A stretch of 64,000 nt of DNA from an uncultured Burkholderiales bacterium (GTDB lineage Bacteria > Pseudomonadota > Gammaproteobacteria > Burkholderiales > Burkholderiaceae): NCBI GenBank assembly GCA_946480465.1, contig CAMLJY010000030.1:1-64000 (forward strand). The letters run 5' to 3'. The notes under the pieces were generated by a model that saw nothing but the letters and a program-made list of their open reading frames with translations, did not search any database and was not told where the DNA came from. Made by a program: the position numbers and the translations under genes. This document shows positions 9,315-18,441 of the stretch, piece by piece. Position 1 is the stretch's first letter. Each line of letters begins with the position of its first letter.

Positions 9315-10964
9315 TTGAGCGCCGTGCGCGGTGCGCGGGACGACGCGGCGCCTTGCCGCAGCGGTGATGGCCGCCGGTGCTTTCTGCGACAGGCAGCGGG
9401 ACTGGGCGTGGGGGGGTGGACCTGGGCGGCTGCCGCCCAGGCGGTGCGTGCGCAGGCCCGGCCGGCGTCCGCCGCGGCGCCTTTCGCCCAGTACCGCACC
9501 TGGGATGGCGGCAGCGGACCCAACGCCGAGTACTGGTCAGCGCACTTGGCGCTGAAGTGGATGCATGCCGGCACCGGCGATTGGCTGGACGCGGCCGGCC
9601 GCGAGCAGGGCGCGGAACCCTTCGCGCAGGCACGGGTCGGCGGCGGCCCGCTGGCGCTGAACGTGACCGGCCTGGTCACCAAGGCGCTCAAGCAGGGGCA
9701 CAACCGCGGCTTCCTGCTGCGCTCGCGCGAGGCCTGGCCGTTCGAGTTCGCGGGCCGGCTGCATCCCGATGCGGCCACGCAACCGGTGCTGGAGCTGCGC
9801 ACGGCCACCGGCGTGCGCCGCCTGCCCGCGCTGTGCAACGCGGCGTGGACGCCCAGCAGCCGCATCGGCGGCAACACCCAGCGCAGCTTCCAGGTCGCCA
9901 GGGGCCTGTGGAGCGCGATCGTTCAATTCGACCTGCAGGGCGTGGAGCAGCCGGTGCGCGAGGCGGTGCTGCGCTTGCACTGCATCAACCTGCGCACGCC
10001 TGGGCAACTGGAGGTGTACGAGGCCAATCCGCCGCGCTGGCAGGCGGATTTCGGCGGCGCCTCCCGGGAAGGCGGGCTGGCGCAACGCTTCCCGCTGGAC
10101 CGCGGCGTGCTGGCTCACCCGGACGTGCTGTTTGCCGCGGACTTCAGCCGCCTCAACGACCTCACGTTCGGCAAACGCGTGGCGGCCGGCACCGAGCAGG
10201 TGAAGGACCCCGCCACCGGCAGCGTCTACCTGCGCGGCCTGATCCCGCGCGGCGAACAGCTGGGGGCGGACCTGCTGCACAACCTGATCGAGGGCGGACC
10301 GGACGGCGTGCCGCGCAAGGTCGAGCCCGAGCTGTACATGCGCTACCTCGTGTACCTGGAAGACGACTTCGGCTCCGAGGTGGACGCCTGCAAGATGCCG
10401 GGCTTCGACGCGCGCTTCGGCAGCTGGAATGCCCACGGCTACTGGCAGCACCGCAGCGGCTTCGGTGGCCGGCGCCCGAACGGCATGAAGCAGCGCAGCG
10501 ACCGCAACGCAGGCTGGGAATACGAAGGCGCCTCGATGCGCGGCCACATCGGGGGCCGCAGCCGGGATGGCAACCCTTATGACGGCATGTTCTGGGTCGC
10601 CGGATACCTCTACCACCTCGACCAGGCGTCGCCGTTCGGGGATTCGGTACGCTGGGGCCGGGCGGTCTTGCGGACCGGGCGCTGGTATTCCATCGAGCAG
10701 CACTTGCGGATGAACAGCATCACCGGGCCGCACGACGCGCTCGGAAACGGAACGGCAATTCGTGACGGGGTTTATCGCGTCTGGATCGACGGAGAACTCG
10801 TCTTTTCCCGCCACGATCTGCGCTGGAGGCGCCATTCCGAGATGGGCGTCCAGGGCATATGGCTCAATTGGTATCACGGCGGCACGGCGCCGGCACCGCG
10901 GGCCATGCACTTCCGCATGGATTCGGTCGTCGTTGCGCGTTCTTACATTGGCCCGCGGGCGTGA
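9315..10964 (+). CDS. Tat-exported DNRLRE/polysaccharide-lyase-like protein (paralogue 1)
   Basis: Up to 549 aa from TTG 9315, one base after the methyltransferase stop; GTG 9324 is an alternative start. GRRCFLRQAAGLGVGG looks like a twin-arginine signal. The first half (about 55-260) has the DNRLRE-type pattern ending in VTGLVTKALKQGHNRGFLLRS. The second half has MRYLVYLEDDFGSEVDACKMPG, GNPYDGMFW and MGVQGIWLNWYHGGT, which resembles the beta-jelly-roll PL14-like group. It is probably periplasmic or secreted and may bind or cleave the locus's own polymer. Lyase activity is not shown: the catalytic residues of PL14 were not identified by eye. It is a clear paralogue of the next gene. Confidence 0.7.
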   Translation: MSAVRGARDDAAPCRSGDGRRCFLRQAAGLGVGGWTWAAAAQAVRAQARPASAAAPFAQYRTWDGGSGPNAEYWSAHLALKWMHAGTGDWLDAAGREQGAEPFAQARVGGGPLALNVTGLVTKALKQGHNRGFLLRSREAWPFEFAGRLHPDAATQPVLELRTATGVRRLPALCNAAWTPSSRIGGNTQRSFQVARGLWSAIVQFDLQGVEQPVREAVLRLHCINLRTPGQLEVYEANPPRWQADFGGASREGGLAQRFPLDRGVLAHPDVLFAADFSRLNDLTFGKRVAAGTEQVKDPATGSVYLRGLIPRGEQLGADLLHNLIEGGPDGVPRKVEPELYMRYLVYLEDDFGSEVDACKMPGFDARFGSWNAHGYWQHRSGFGGRRPNGMKQRSDRNAGWEYEGASMRGHIGGRSRDGNPYDGMFWVAGYLYHLDQASPFGDSVRWGRAVLRTGRWYSIEQHLRMNSITGPHDALGNGTAIRDGVYRVWIDGELVFSRHDLRWRRHSEMGVQGIWLNWYHGGTAPAPRAMHFRMDSVVVARSYIGPRA

Positions 10965-11003
10965 TCCATGATGCCCGGCCAAAGGTTTCCGGATGGAAGC
11001 TCC

Positions 11004-11036
11004 TTGCAGTTCAATACCGGCTGTAACTGATAAAAT
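11004..11036 (+). promoter_or_regulatory. AT-rich candidate promoter before the second lyase-like gene
   Basis: A short AT-rich island in otherwise very GC-rich DNA. TTGCAG at 11004-11009 and GATAAA at 11029-11034 are separated by 19 bases, wider than ideal. The island lies just before ATG 11053. If real, it would give this paralogue its own transcript inside the EPS operon. The hexamers are imperfect. Confidence 0.3.
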
Positions 11037-11052
11037 TACTAATATTGTTCGC

Positions 11053-12783
11053 ATGCATAGACGAACTTTCATGGCTCGCGCCACCGCGACGAGCACACTT
11101 GGGACCCTGGCTGCCTGTGGTGGCGGCGAGGACGTGGCCGCCGAGACAACGGCCGACATGCAACTGCAGGCGGCGAATGCCGCCGAAACCCAGGCGAATC
11201 CGAGCCGCCTGCGGCCGCCGCCCGAAGTGGTATCGGCCGAGCAGAGCCCCCCGCCACCCCCGGCGGTCACCCCGACCATTTCCACCGCCGGCGTCACGCA
11301 GTTCCTGTCGTGGGATGGCGGCAGCGGGCCGACGCGCGATTTCTGGAGCGTCAAGCTCTCGCTGCCGTGGCGCAACCGCAATGTCGGCGACTGGCTCGAC
11401 GCGGATCTCGTGCCGCAGGGCGCCAGGCCCTGGGCCAGCGCCAGCATCACCGGCGGCGCGGTGAACATCGACGTCACCGCGCTGGTCACCCGCTGGGTCG
11501 GCAGCGGGATGAACCGCGGCTTCTACCTGCGCAGCACCCAGGCCTGGGACTACGTGTTTGCCGGCCGCCTGTACGCGGACGTGGCCAAGCGTCCGCAGCT
11601 GAAGGTCGTGACCGACCAGGGCGAGTTCCTGGCGCCTTGCCTCTGCAACGCGATGTGGACGCCCTCCAGCGCCTACGGCAAGCTCTCGAAGCAGGTCTTC
11701 CGCGTCGCCAAGAGCGGTTACTTCGGCATCCTCCAGTTCGACCTCCAGGCGGTGAAGGGCCGCGTCCTCAGCGCCACGATGACGCTGAACTGCACCGAGC
11801 TGCGCTACAGCGGCAAGCTGGAGCTGATGGAACTCGATCCGCCGCTGGTGCAGGACCACGCAGGCGTGCTGCCCGGCGCCACGGTGCGCCAGGGCATCGC
11901 GCAGGGCTTCCTGTACGACCAGGGGCTTGCGTCGCATCCCGACGTGCTGTTTGCGGACGACTTCAGCCAGCTCGCGCCGGCCTACACGGGCAGCGTGATG
12001 ACCGGGTCGCAGCAGGTCGCCGACCCGGCCAGCGGCACCACGTTTCTGCGCGGCGTCGTTCCCGCAGGCCAGCTGCTCGGGGCGGACCTGACCCGCGCCG
12101 TGGTGCGCGGCACGGCCAGCGGCATTCCCGACCACGTGGAGACCGAGCTCTACATGCGCTACATGGTCTACCTCGAAGAAGACTGGGGCTCGACCGTCGA
12201 TGCCAACAAGATGCCCGGCTGGAACGGTGCTTTCGGCTGGTGGAATGCGGTGGGCTACTGGCAGCCGACCACCGGCAGCGGCGGCAGCCCGCCGACCGGC
12301 CTGAAGGTCTGGCGCAACGGTCGCTGGGAGTACCAGGGTGCATCGATGCGCGGCCACGGCGGCACGCGCATCGGCGACGGCAATCCGTACGACGACCTGT
12401 TCTGGATCGGCAGCTACATCTACCACCTGGACCAGGCCTCGCCGTACGGTGAATCCTGCCGCTGGGGCGGTGCGGTGCTGGCGAAGAAGCGTTGGTACAA
12501 CGTCGAGCAGTACATCAAGATGAACAGCATCACCGGGCCCTACGACGCGCTGGGCAACGGCGTCGCGGTGGCCGACGGCGAGTTCAAGGTCTGGGTTGAC
12601 GGCGTGCAGGTCTTTTCCCGTGGCGGCTTCCGCTGGCGGCGCCACCCCGAAATGGGCATCCAGGGCGTGTGGCTCAACTGGTACCACGGCGGCACCAAGC
12701 CCACCCCCTCGACGATGCACTTCCGCATGAACTCGGTGGTCATCTCGCGCAGCTACATCGGGCCGCGCCGGGAAGGCGCCTGA
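11053..12783 (+). CDS. Tat lipoprotein, DNRLRE/polysaccharide-lyase-like (paralogue 2)
   Basis: 576 aa from ATG 11053. An in-frame ATG at 10993 exists, but 11053 puts the twin-arginine motif HRRTFMA at residues 2-8 and a lipobox LAAC with Cys22, a normal Tat-lipoprotein signal. A Pro/Ala-rich linker follows to about residue 75. The rest parallels the gene at 9315: SWDGGSGP, VTALVTRWVGSGMNRGFYLRS, then YMRYMVYLEEDWGSTVDANKMPGW, GNPYDDLFW and MGIQGVWLNWYHGGT. It is probably anchored to a membrane facing the periplasm or surface, acting on or binding the EPS. Function is inferred from fold and context. A role as a structural lectin is equally possible. Confidence 0.72.
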   Translation: MHRRTFMARATATSTLGTLAACGGGEDVAAETTADMQLQAANAAETQANPSRLRPPPEVVSAEQSPPPPPAVTPTISTAGVTQFLSWDGGSGPTRDFWSVKLSLPWRNRNVGDWLDADLVPQGARPWASASITGGAVNIDVTALVTRWVGSGMNRGFYLRSTQAWDYVFAGRLYADVAKRPQLKVVTDQGEFLAPCLCNAMWTPSSAYGKLSKQVFRVAKSGYFGILQFDLQAVKGRVLSATMTLNCTELRYSGKLELMELDPPLVQDHAGVLPGATVRQGIAQGFLYDQGLASHPDVLFADDFSQLAPAYTGSVMTGSQQVADPASGTTFLRGVVPAGQLLGADLTRAVVRGTASGIPDHVETELYMRYMVYLEEDWGSTVDANKMPGWNGAFGWWNAVGYWQPTTGSGGSPPTGLKVWRNGRWEYQGASMRGHGGTRIGDGNPYDDLFWIGSYIYHLDQASPYGESCRWGGAVLAKKRWYNVEQYIKMNSITGPYDALGNGVAVADGEFKVWVDGVQVFSRGGFRWRRHPEMGIQGVWLNWYHGGTKPTPSTMHFRMNSVVISRSYIGPRREGA

Positions 12784-13119
12784 ACCGTGGCCAGGCGCCG
12801 GCCCACGCCGGCGCGGTCGATGGCTCAAGCGAGGACTTGAGCTGTTTCCGTGTGAAAAAGGGCCGCTCGGCCGTCGGGACGACGGGCCGCGCGGCCCGGT
12901 CCTGCGCCTGAACTACACGCGGGGCCGTTAGCATGCGCGCTTTCCCGCGGCTCGATCGGAGCCGGGGACCAACCTGAGCCGCCGGGCACAACTGCCGCGG
13001 GCACCACCGATGCATCCGGCGCGACCGCGCGCCGCCCACCTGCGACATGATCGGCGCCGGGGGGCGGCAAGCGGCGCGTCCGCGTGCCGCCGTCGGCTCC
13101 AGGAGGAGGGCAAAAACGC
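12784..13119. other. 336-base gap between lyase-like gene and sugar aminotransferase gene
   Basis: No convincing gene is seen. It contains a perfect GC palindrome GGGCCGCGCGGCCC at 12884-12897 without a T-run, so it is not a clear terminator. TTAGCAT near 12926 could be a -10 element. A very strong Shine-Dalgarno AGGAGGAGGG (13101-13110) at its end belongs to the next gene. Confidence 0.6.
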
Positions 13120-14244
13120 ATGAAGATTCCGTTCAACCGGCCGTACATGACCGGCAAGGAGCTCTGGTACATCGCGCAGGCGCATGCCAACGGCCACCTG
13201 GCCGGTGACGGCAGCTTCACGAAGCGCTGCAACCAGTGGGTGCAGTCGCGCACCGGCAGCCACCGCGCCTTGCTGACGCATTCCTGCACCGCCGCGCTCG
13301 AGATGGCGGCCCTGCTGGCCGACGTCGGGCCCGGCGACGAGGTCATCATGCCCTCGTACACCTTCGTCTCCACCGCCAACGCCTTCGTGCTGCGCGGCGC
13401 GACGCCGGTCTTCGTCGACGTGCGTCCCGACACGCTGAACCTCGACGAGCGCCTGATCGAAGCCGCCATCACCCCGCGCACGCGGGCCATCGTGCCGGTG
13501 CACTACGCCGGCGTCGGCTGCGAGATGGACGCGATCATGGAGCTGGCCCAGGCCCACAAGCTGCGCGTGATCGAGGACGCCGCGCAGGCGGTGATGGCCA
13601 GCTACAAGGGCCGCCCGCTGGGGTCCATCGGCGATCTCGCGGCGATCTCGTTCCACGAGACCAAGAACATCATTTCCGGCGAGGGCGGGGCGCTGCTGGT
13701 CAACAACCCCCTGTTCGGCGAGCGGGCGGAAATCATCCGCGAGAAGGGCACCAACCGTGCCCAGTTCTTCCGTGGCCAGGTCGACAAGTACACCTGGGTC
13801 GACATCGGCTCGTCCTACCTGCCCAGCGAGCTGATCGCCGCCTTCCTGTGGGCGCAGATGGAAGAGGTGGACGCGATCACCCGCCGCCGCCTCGCGCTGT
13901 GGGGCACCTACCACCAGTGGTTCGCCGAGGCCGAGCATGCCGGCAAGCTGCGGCGGCCGGTGATCCCCGGGCACTGCGTGCACAACGCGCACATGTACTA
14001 CATCCTGCTGCCCGACCTGGCGCTGCGGACCCGGTTGATCGACAAGCTGCGCGGCCTCGGGGTCAACAGCGTCTTCCACTACGTGCCGCTGCACAGCGCG
14101 CCGGCGGGCCTGAAGTACGGCCGCGCCCACGGCGACCTCAAGGTCACCAACGACATCTCCGACCGCCTGCTGCGCCTGCCGATGTGGGTGGGCATGGAAG
14201 ACCAGCAGGTCGAGATCGTCCAGGCGGTGCTGTCATCGCTGTGA
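13120..14244 (+). CDS. wecE: DegT/DnrJ/EryC1 sugar aminotransferase (WecE-like, dTDP-4-amino-4,6-dideoxygalactose transaminase)
   Basis: 374 aa, the usual length for WecE/RffA. ATG 13120 is set by AGGAGGAGGG (13101-13110). The N-terminus MKIPFNRPYMTGKE, IEDAAQAV with Asp153 for the PLP ring nitrogen, and SFHETKNIISGEGGALL with Lys182 as Schiff-base lysine are all present. The family aminates a 4-keto-6-deoxy nucleotide sugar using glutamate. It would supply a 4-amino-4,6-dideoxyhexose to the EPS, a suitable acceptor for the acyl/aminoacyl transferases on the opposite strand. The symbol is by family resemblance; no dTDP-sugar pathway genes are in the window. Confidence 0.85.
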   Translation: MKIPFNRPYMTGKELWYIAQAHANGHLAGDGSFTKRCNQWVQSRTGSHRALLTHSCTAALEMAALLADVGPGDEVIMPSYTFVSTANAFVLRGATPVFVDVRPDTLNLDERLIEAAITPRTRAIVPVHYAGVGCEMDAIMELAQAHKLRVIEDAAQAVMASYKGRPLGSIGDLAAISFHETKNIISGEGGALLVNNPLFGERAEIIREKGTNRAQFFRGQVDKYTWVDIGSSYLPSELIAAFLWAQMEEVDAITRRRLALWGTYHQWFAEAEHAGKLRRPVIPGHCVHNAHMYYILLPDLALRTRLIDKLRGLGVNSVFHYVPLHSAPAGLKYGRAHGDLKVTNDISDRLLRLPMWVGMEDQQVEIVQAVLSSL

Positions 14245-14335
14245 CCGCCGCGGCATGCGGGCCCGCCACGGCGCCGGGCCCGCGCCTGCCGTGCACCGGC
14301 GCGCCAGACGACACCAGGAAATCCGGGCGAATCGC

Positions 14336-16060
14336 ATGCTCGACGTGACTGCGCCTACTCCGCCGCCGGCCGGGATGCGCGCCCCCTGGCTCCGCTGGCT
14401 CGCGGTGGCCGCATTGCTGGCGGCGGCGGCGGTTGCCGTGCTCGCGCTGCCCGTGCTCTTCGACCGGTCGATGCCGAACATCGACCGCGACACGCATTTC
14501 CGCTGGCTGTTCCAGTTCCGCGAGGCGATCGAGAGTGGCGAGCCCTATCCGCGCTGGCTGCAGCGCGCGAACCTGGGGCTCGGCGAGATCGGCTACTCCG
14601 CGTACATCGTGTACTGGTACCTGTCGGCCGGGCTGCAGCTGCTGGGGCTGGACGTGTGGTCGAGCGTGCAGGCGCTCGCCGTCGCATCGCTGCTGGCCAT
14701 GGGGCTGATCACCTACGGCTGCGTGGCCCGGCTCGCACCGGCGGGCTGGGCCGTCACCGCGGCGCTGCTGATGATCGCGGCGCCGTTCCCGGTGTTCCTG
14801 GTCACGCACTACTCGGCCTTTCCCTGGTCCTTCAGCCTGTGGACCTCGCTGGCCTTCATCGTGCTGTCGCTCAAGCCGGAGCAGACGGCAGGCAGCCGGG
14901 CGCTGCTGCTCATGGTGACGGCGCTGATGTGCCTGGCGCACGTGCTGGTGGGGTTCATGGCCCTGGTGAGCGTGGGCGCCGTGATGGCCTGGCAGGCCTG
15001 GCGCCAGCGGCACGAGGGAGGCGGCCGGCGCCTCGCCTGGTGGTGCGTCGCCGTCGGGCTCGGTCTCGGGCTGGTGGCCTTCCAGCTGCTGCCGTCGATG
15101 CAGACCCGCACGCTGCTGAAGCCGCCGGACGCGACGCATGCGCACTACCTGGACTGGCACAACAGCTTCACCTTCCCGCTCGTCACCTCCGCGCTCTACG
15201 GGCAGCGCTGGTTCTCTGTGCAGTGGCTTCACTCGTCGCTGCTGCTGGCGGTGGTGGCCGCCGCCGCGTGGGCGCTGCGGGGGGCGCGCACCGCGCCGGC
15301 CCAGCGCGCGTTCGTGCAGGCGCTGCTGGCCACCGCCGGCGTGGCGCTGGTGCTGTCCAGCGAGTTGGCCTATCCGGTCTACCAATTGATCTCCCCGTTC
15401 CGCAGCGTGCAGTGGCCGTACCGGTTCCTGTGCATCGCATCGGTGGCCGGCGTGCTGGCGGCCGTCGCCACGATCGGCCTGCCGACGCAGCGGCGCGGAC
15501 GGCCGGTTCCACGGGTGGCGCTGGCGCTGAGCCTGGCCGCCCTGGTGGGCTTCACCGCGCTGCTGCAATGGCAGGTCCTGCGCACCGGTACCCCGCTCGA
15601 CCGCTCCGGACGCCTGCTGGAGGGCAGCTTCCAACAGCACGGCCTGGAACTCACGACCGTCGGGCCGGACTGGCGCCGCTACGTCGACGAGGGCGGCCTG
15701 GCGGCCGAGTGCCGGCGCCTGGGCCTGGCCTGCACCGAGGCCCCGGGCACGACGCAGAACCGCCACTGGATCATCGAGACCCCTGCCGCCGCCGTCGTCC
15801 GCCTGCCGCTGTTCGATTCGCCCACCTGGCGCCTCGAGATCGACGGCCAGGCCGCGCCGAAGGCCCTGGACCCCGCGACCGGGTTGATCACCGCCCAGGT
15901 GCCGGCGGGCCGGCACACCATCGGCGTGCGCTTCGTGCCGCTGTCGGCCGCGGGACTCGGCAGCGCGGTCTCGGCCGGCAGCGCCTTGGTGGCCATGCTG
16001 CTGGCCGCCGCGGCCTGGCGCCGGCGCCGGCGCCAGGTTTCCCCCTCTTCGATCAGTTAG
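14336..16060 (+). CDS. Polytopic membrane protein, PTPS-related/YfhO-like putative glycosyltransferase
   Basis: 574 aa from ATG 14336, 91 bases after the aminotransferase, with a weak AGGAAA upstream. About 10-12 membrane helices. IDRDTHFRWLFQFREAIESG after the first helix, then GYSAYIVYW, match the 6-pyruvoyl-tetrahydropterin-synthase-related membrane proteins. These are GT-C-like proteins with no pterin role. The C-terminal about 130 residues form a soluble beta-rich domain (DSPTWRLEIDG, AGRHTIGVRF) before a final helix, as in YfhO. It probably glycosylates at the periplasmic face using polyprenyl-phosphate sugars, which would fit the DPM1-like synthase immediately downstream. Confidence 0.72.
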   Translation: MLDVTAPTPPPAGMRAPWLRWLAVAALLAAAAVAVLALPVLFDRSMPNIDRDTHFRWLFQFREAIESGEPYPRWLQRANLGLGEIGYSAYIVYWYLSAGLQLLGLDVWSSVQALAVASLLAMGLITYGCVARLAPAGWAVTAALLMIAAPFPVFLVTHYSAFPWSFSLWTSLAFIVLSLKPEQTAGSRALLLMVTALMCLAHVLVGFMALVSVGAVMAWQAWRQRHEGGGRRLAWWCVAVGLGLGLVAFQLLPSMQTRTLLKPPDATHAHYLDWHNSFTFPLVTSALYGQRWFSVQWLHSSLLLAVVAAAAWALRGARTAPAQRAFVQALLATAGVALVLSSELAYPVYQLISPFRSVQWPYRFLCIASVAGVLAAVATIGLPTQRRGRPVPRVALALSLAALVGFTALLQWQVLRTGTPLDRSGRLLEGSFQQHGLELTTVGPDWRRYVDEGGLAAECRRLGLACTEAPGTTQNRHWIIETPAAAVVRLPLFDSPTWRLEIDGQAAPKALDPATGLITAQVPAGRHTIGVRFVPLSAAGLGSAVSAGSALVAMLLAAAAWRRRRRQVSPSSIS

Positions 16061-16069
16061 GAGCCCAGC

Positions 16070-17167
16070 GTGGGTCAGGTTGGATCTTTGCTGTCGGTCG
16101 TCGTGCCGACCTTCAACGAAAAAGACAACATCCGCGAGCTCGTCCGCCGGCTGGACCACGTGCTCCAGGGCGAGGCCTGGGAGGTGGTGTTCGTCGACGA
16201 CGATTCGCCGGACGGCACGGCCGACGTGGTGCGCGAGCTGGCGCAGGAGCGCGCGAACGTGCGCTGCATCCACCGTGTCGGCAGGCGCGGGCTGTCGCGC
16301 GCGGTGGTGGAGGGCATCCTGTCCACCTCGTCGCCGTACGTGGCGGTGATGGATGCCGACCTGCAGCACGACGAGTCGATCCTGCCGAAGATGCTCGAGT
16401 CGGTGCGCTCGGGCGGCGTCGACATCGTCGTCGGCAGCCGCTACTGCGAAGGCGGCTCGGTCGGCGAGTGGGACAGCCGCCGCGCCGCGATGAGCCGCTT
16501 CGCGACCACGCTGGCGCGGTTGATCGTGAAAGTCGAGCTGACCGATCCGATGAGCGGCTTCTTCATGGTGAAGCGCCAAGCCTTCGCCAGCGCGATGCGC
16601 AACCTCTCGGGCGAGGGCTACAAGATCCTGCTCGACATCTTTTCCTCCGCGCCCGCGCCGCTGAAGTTCGCCGAGGTGCCCTTCACCTTCCGCCAGCGCG
16701 TGGCTGGCGAGAGCAAGCTCGACACCGCGGTGCTCTGGGAGTACCTGATGCTCATCGTCGACAAGACGATCGGCAAGTACGTCCCGGCGCGCTTCATCCT
16801 CTTCTCGCTGGTCGGACTGTCGGGACTGTTCGTGCACTTCCTGGTGCTTTGGCTCGCGCACCAGCAGGCCGGGCTCGGATTCGTCGTGGCGCAGGCGACG
16901 GCGACCGGGATCGCGATGACCTCGAACTTCGCGATCAACAACCTGCTCACCTACCGTGACAGCCGCCTGCGCGGCCGCCGCTTCCTGACCGGCCTGCTGT
17001 CGTTCTACGTCGTCTGTTCCGTCGGCGCGCTGGCCAACGTCGGCGTGGCGAACTTCGTGTTCGGCCAGAAGTACACCTGGTGGCTGGCCGGCTTTGCCGG
17101 GGTGGTCGTGGGCACGGTGTGGAACTACGCCGCCAGCTCGATCTTCACCTGGAACCGCCGCAAATGA
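16070..17167 (+). CDS. Polyprenol-phosphate mannosyltransferase (DPM1-like GT2) fused to GtrA domain
   Basis: 365 aa with GTG start 16070 after TAGGAG (16058-16063). Residues 1 to about 235 are a GT2 domain: VVVPTFNEKDNI, VFVDDDSPDGT, VMDADLQHDESILPKM and VGSRYCEGG, all typical of dolichyl-phosphate-mannose synthases. Residues from about 245 to the end hold four membrane helices of the GtrA family (FILFSLVGLSGLFVHF, NFAINNLLTYRD). The enzyme loads a sugar onto polyprenyl phosphate. The GtrA part probably helps anchor or flip it. It likely provides the donor for the GT-C proteins on each side, whose reading frames are tightly packed with it (ATGA overlap downstream). Confidence 0.88.
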   Translation: MGQVGSLLSVVVPTFNEKDNIRELVRRLDHVLQGEAWEVVFVDDDSPDGTADVVRELAQERANVRCIHRVGRRGLSRAVVEGILSTSSPYVAVMDADLQHDESILPKMLESVRSGGVDIVVGSRYCEGGSVGEWDSRRAAMSRFATTLARLIVKVELTDPMSGFFMVKRQAFASAMRNLSGEGYKILLDIFSSAPAPLKFAEVPFTFRQRVAGESKLDTAVLWEYLMLIVDKTIGKYVPARFILFSLVGLSGLFVHFLVLWLAHQQAGLGFVVAQATATGIAMTSNFAINNLLTYRDSRLRGRRFLTGLLSFYVVCSVGALANVGVANFVFGQKYTWWLAGFAGVVVGTVWNYAASSIFTWNRRK

Positions 17168-18441
17168 AGGTCATCGGCTGGCTGGAGCGGGGCGGGGCGC
17201 GGACCGACTGGCTGCTCATCGCGCTGTTCGTGCTGCTGCGGGCGGCGGCCATCCTGCTCGACGTCGTGCCCACCTCCGACGCCGACTGGTACTACCACCG
17301 CGCGGTGGGCGTCGCGGCGGGCCAGGGCTACAGCGAAGGCGGCGTGCCCACCGCCTACTGGCCGCCCGGCTGGCCGCTGACCATGGCGGCGCTGTTCTGG
17401 CTGCTGTCGCCCAGCGTGATGGTGGCGAAGTGCTTCAACCTGCTGTGCGCCGGCCTCGCGGCCTGGCTGACGCTGGACCTGGCGCGCCGACTGTTCGACT
17501 CGCGGCTGGTCGGCCGCGCCAGCGTGCTGCTGCTGGCGCTGTACCCCAACAGCATCGGCTACGTGCCGCTGCTGCTGACCGAGACCTACTACACCACCTT
17601 GCTGCTGGCCGGCTGCTGGGTGCTGGTGGTCTCGCGGCGGCCGGCCGCCCTGGTCGCCGCGGGGCTGGTTTTCGGCCTGGCCTCGCTGGTGAAGGCGCAG
17701 ACCGTGGTGGCGGTGTTTTTCCTGTTCTGCCTCTTCGCGCTGGGCGACCGGTCGCTGCGCGGCGTGGTGCGCAGCGGCGTGCAGATGGTGGCGGTGCTGT
17801 GCGTCACGGTGGCCGTGGTGGCGCCGTGGAGCCTGCGCAACCTGGAGGTCTTCGGCAAGCCGGTCTTCATCTCCACCAATGGCGGCTTGACGCTGCTGAC
17901 GGGCAACAACCCCTCGGCACGCGGCGGCTTCACCCCGGAAGACCCGCTGGTGACGTCGATCCCGCGCAGCGTGGCGAACCAGATCGAGGTGGACGCCGAG
18001 GCCAAGCGCCGCGGCGTCGAATGGATCCGCGAGAACCCGGGCCGGTTCGTGGCACTGGTGCCGCTGAAGGTCTTCCGGCTGTGGGGGCCTGACGGCGAGT
18101 CGGAGTGGGGCTACCAGGGCGGCTTCGCCGGCTACGAGCGGTACCAGGCGCTGTTCCGCGGCCTGCGCCTGGCCAACCAGGCGTACTACGTCGCGCTGAT
18201 CGCGGCCTTCCTGTGGGGCACCGTCCTGCTGGTGCGGCGCGTGGCGGCCGGCACGGCGGGGGCGCTCACCCTGCTGCCGCTGGCGCTGTGCCTGTACCCG
18301 ACGCTGATCGCGATGGTGTTCTCCGGCCAGTCACGCTTCCACGCGCCGATCATGCCCTTCGTCATCATGGCCGCGGCCTGGGTGTTGGCCGGCCGCCCGC
18401 GTGAAGCGGCGGGTGCCGTCCGCGTCGCCCAGCCGGCCTGA
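17164..18441 (+). CDS. ArnT/PMT-like membrane glycosyltransferase (GT39/GT83 type)
   Basis: 425 aa from ATG 17164, overlapping the preceding stop by four bases. A first helix is followed by DADWYYHRAVGVAAGQGYS, an acidic periplasmic loop, and YWPPGWPLTMAALFWL, the PPG-P pattern of the PMT_2 superfamily. About 10 helices follow. Such enzymes move a sugar from polyprenyl phosphate to lipid or polysaccharide in the periplasm. It would use the product of the DPM1-like gene just before it. Its last 111 bases overlap, tail to tail, the 3' end of the gene on the opposite strand. Confidence 0.8.
   Translation: MKVIGWLERGGARTDWLLIALFVLLRAAAILLDVVPTSDADWYYHRAVGVAAGQGYSEGGVPTAYWPPGWPLTMAALFWLLSPSVMVAKCFNLLCAGLAAWLTLDLARRLFDSRLVGRASVLLLALYPNSIGYVPLLLTETYYTTLLLAGCWVLVVSRRPAALVAAGLVFGLASLVKAQTVVAVFFLFCLFALGDRSLRGVVRSGVQMVAVLCVTVAVVAPWSLRNLEVFGKPVFISTNGGLTLLTGNNPSARGGFTPEDPLVTSIPRSVANQIEVDAEAKRRGVEWIRENPGRFVALVPLKVFRLWGPDGESEWGYQGGFAGYERYQALFRGLRLANQAYYVALIAAFLWGTVLLVRRVAAGTAGALTLLPLALCLYPTLIAMVFSGQSRFHAPIMPFVIMAAAWVLAGRPREAAGAVRVAQPA

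Noticed and set aside
12784..13119. Terminator at the GC palindrome 12884-12897
   Set aside because: No T-run on either side; the stem alone is expected in GC-rich DNA.
14144..16861. A 905-codon open frame on the - strand
   Set aside because: Antisense to the YfhO-like and DPM1-like genes, low-complexity composition, no domain.
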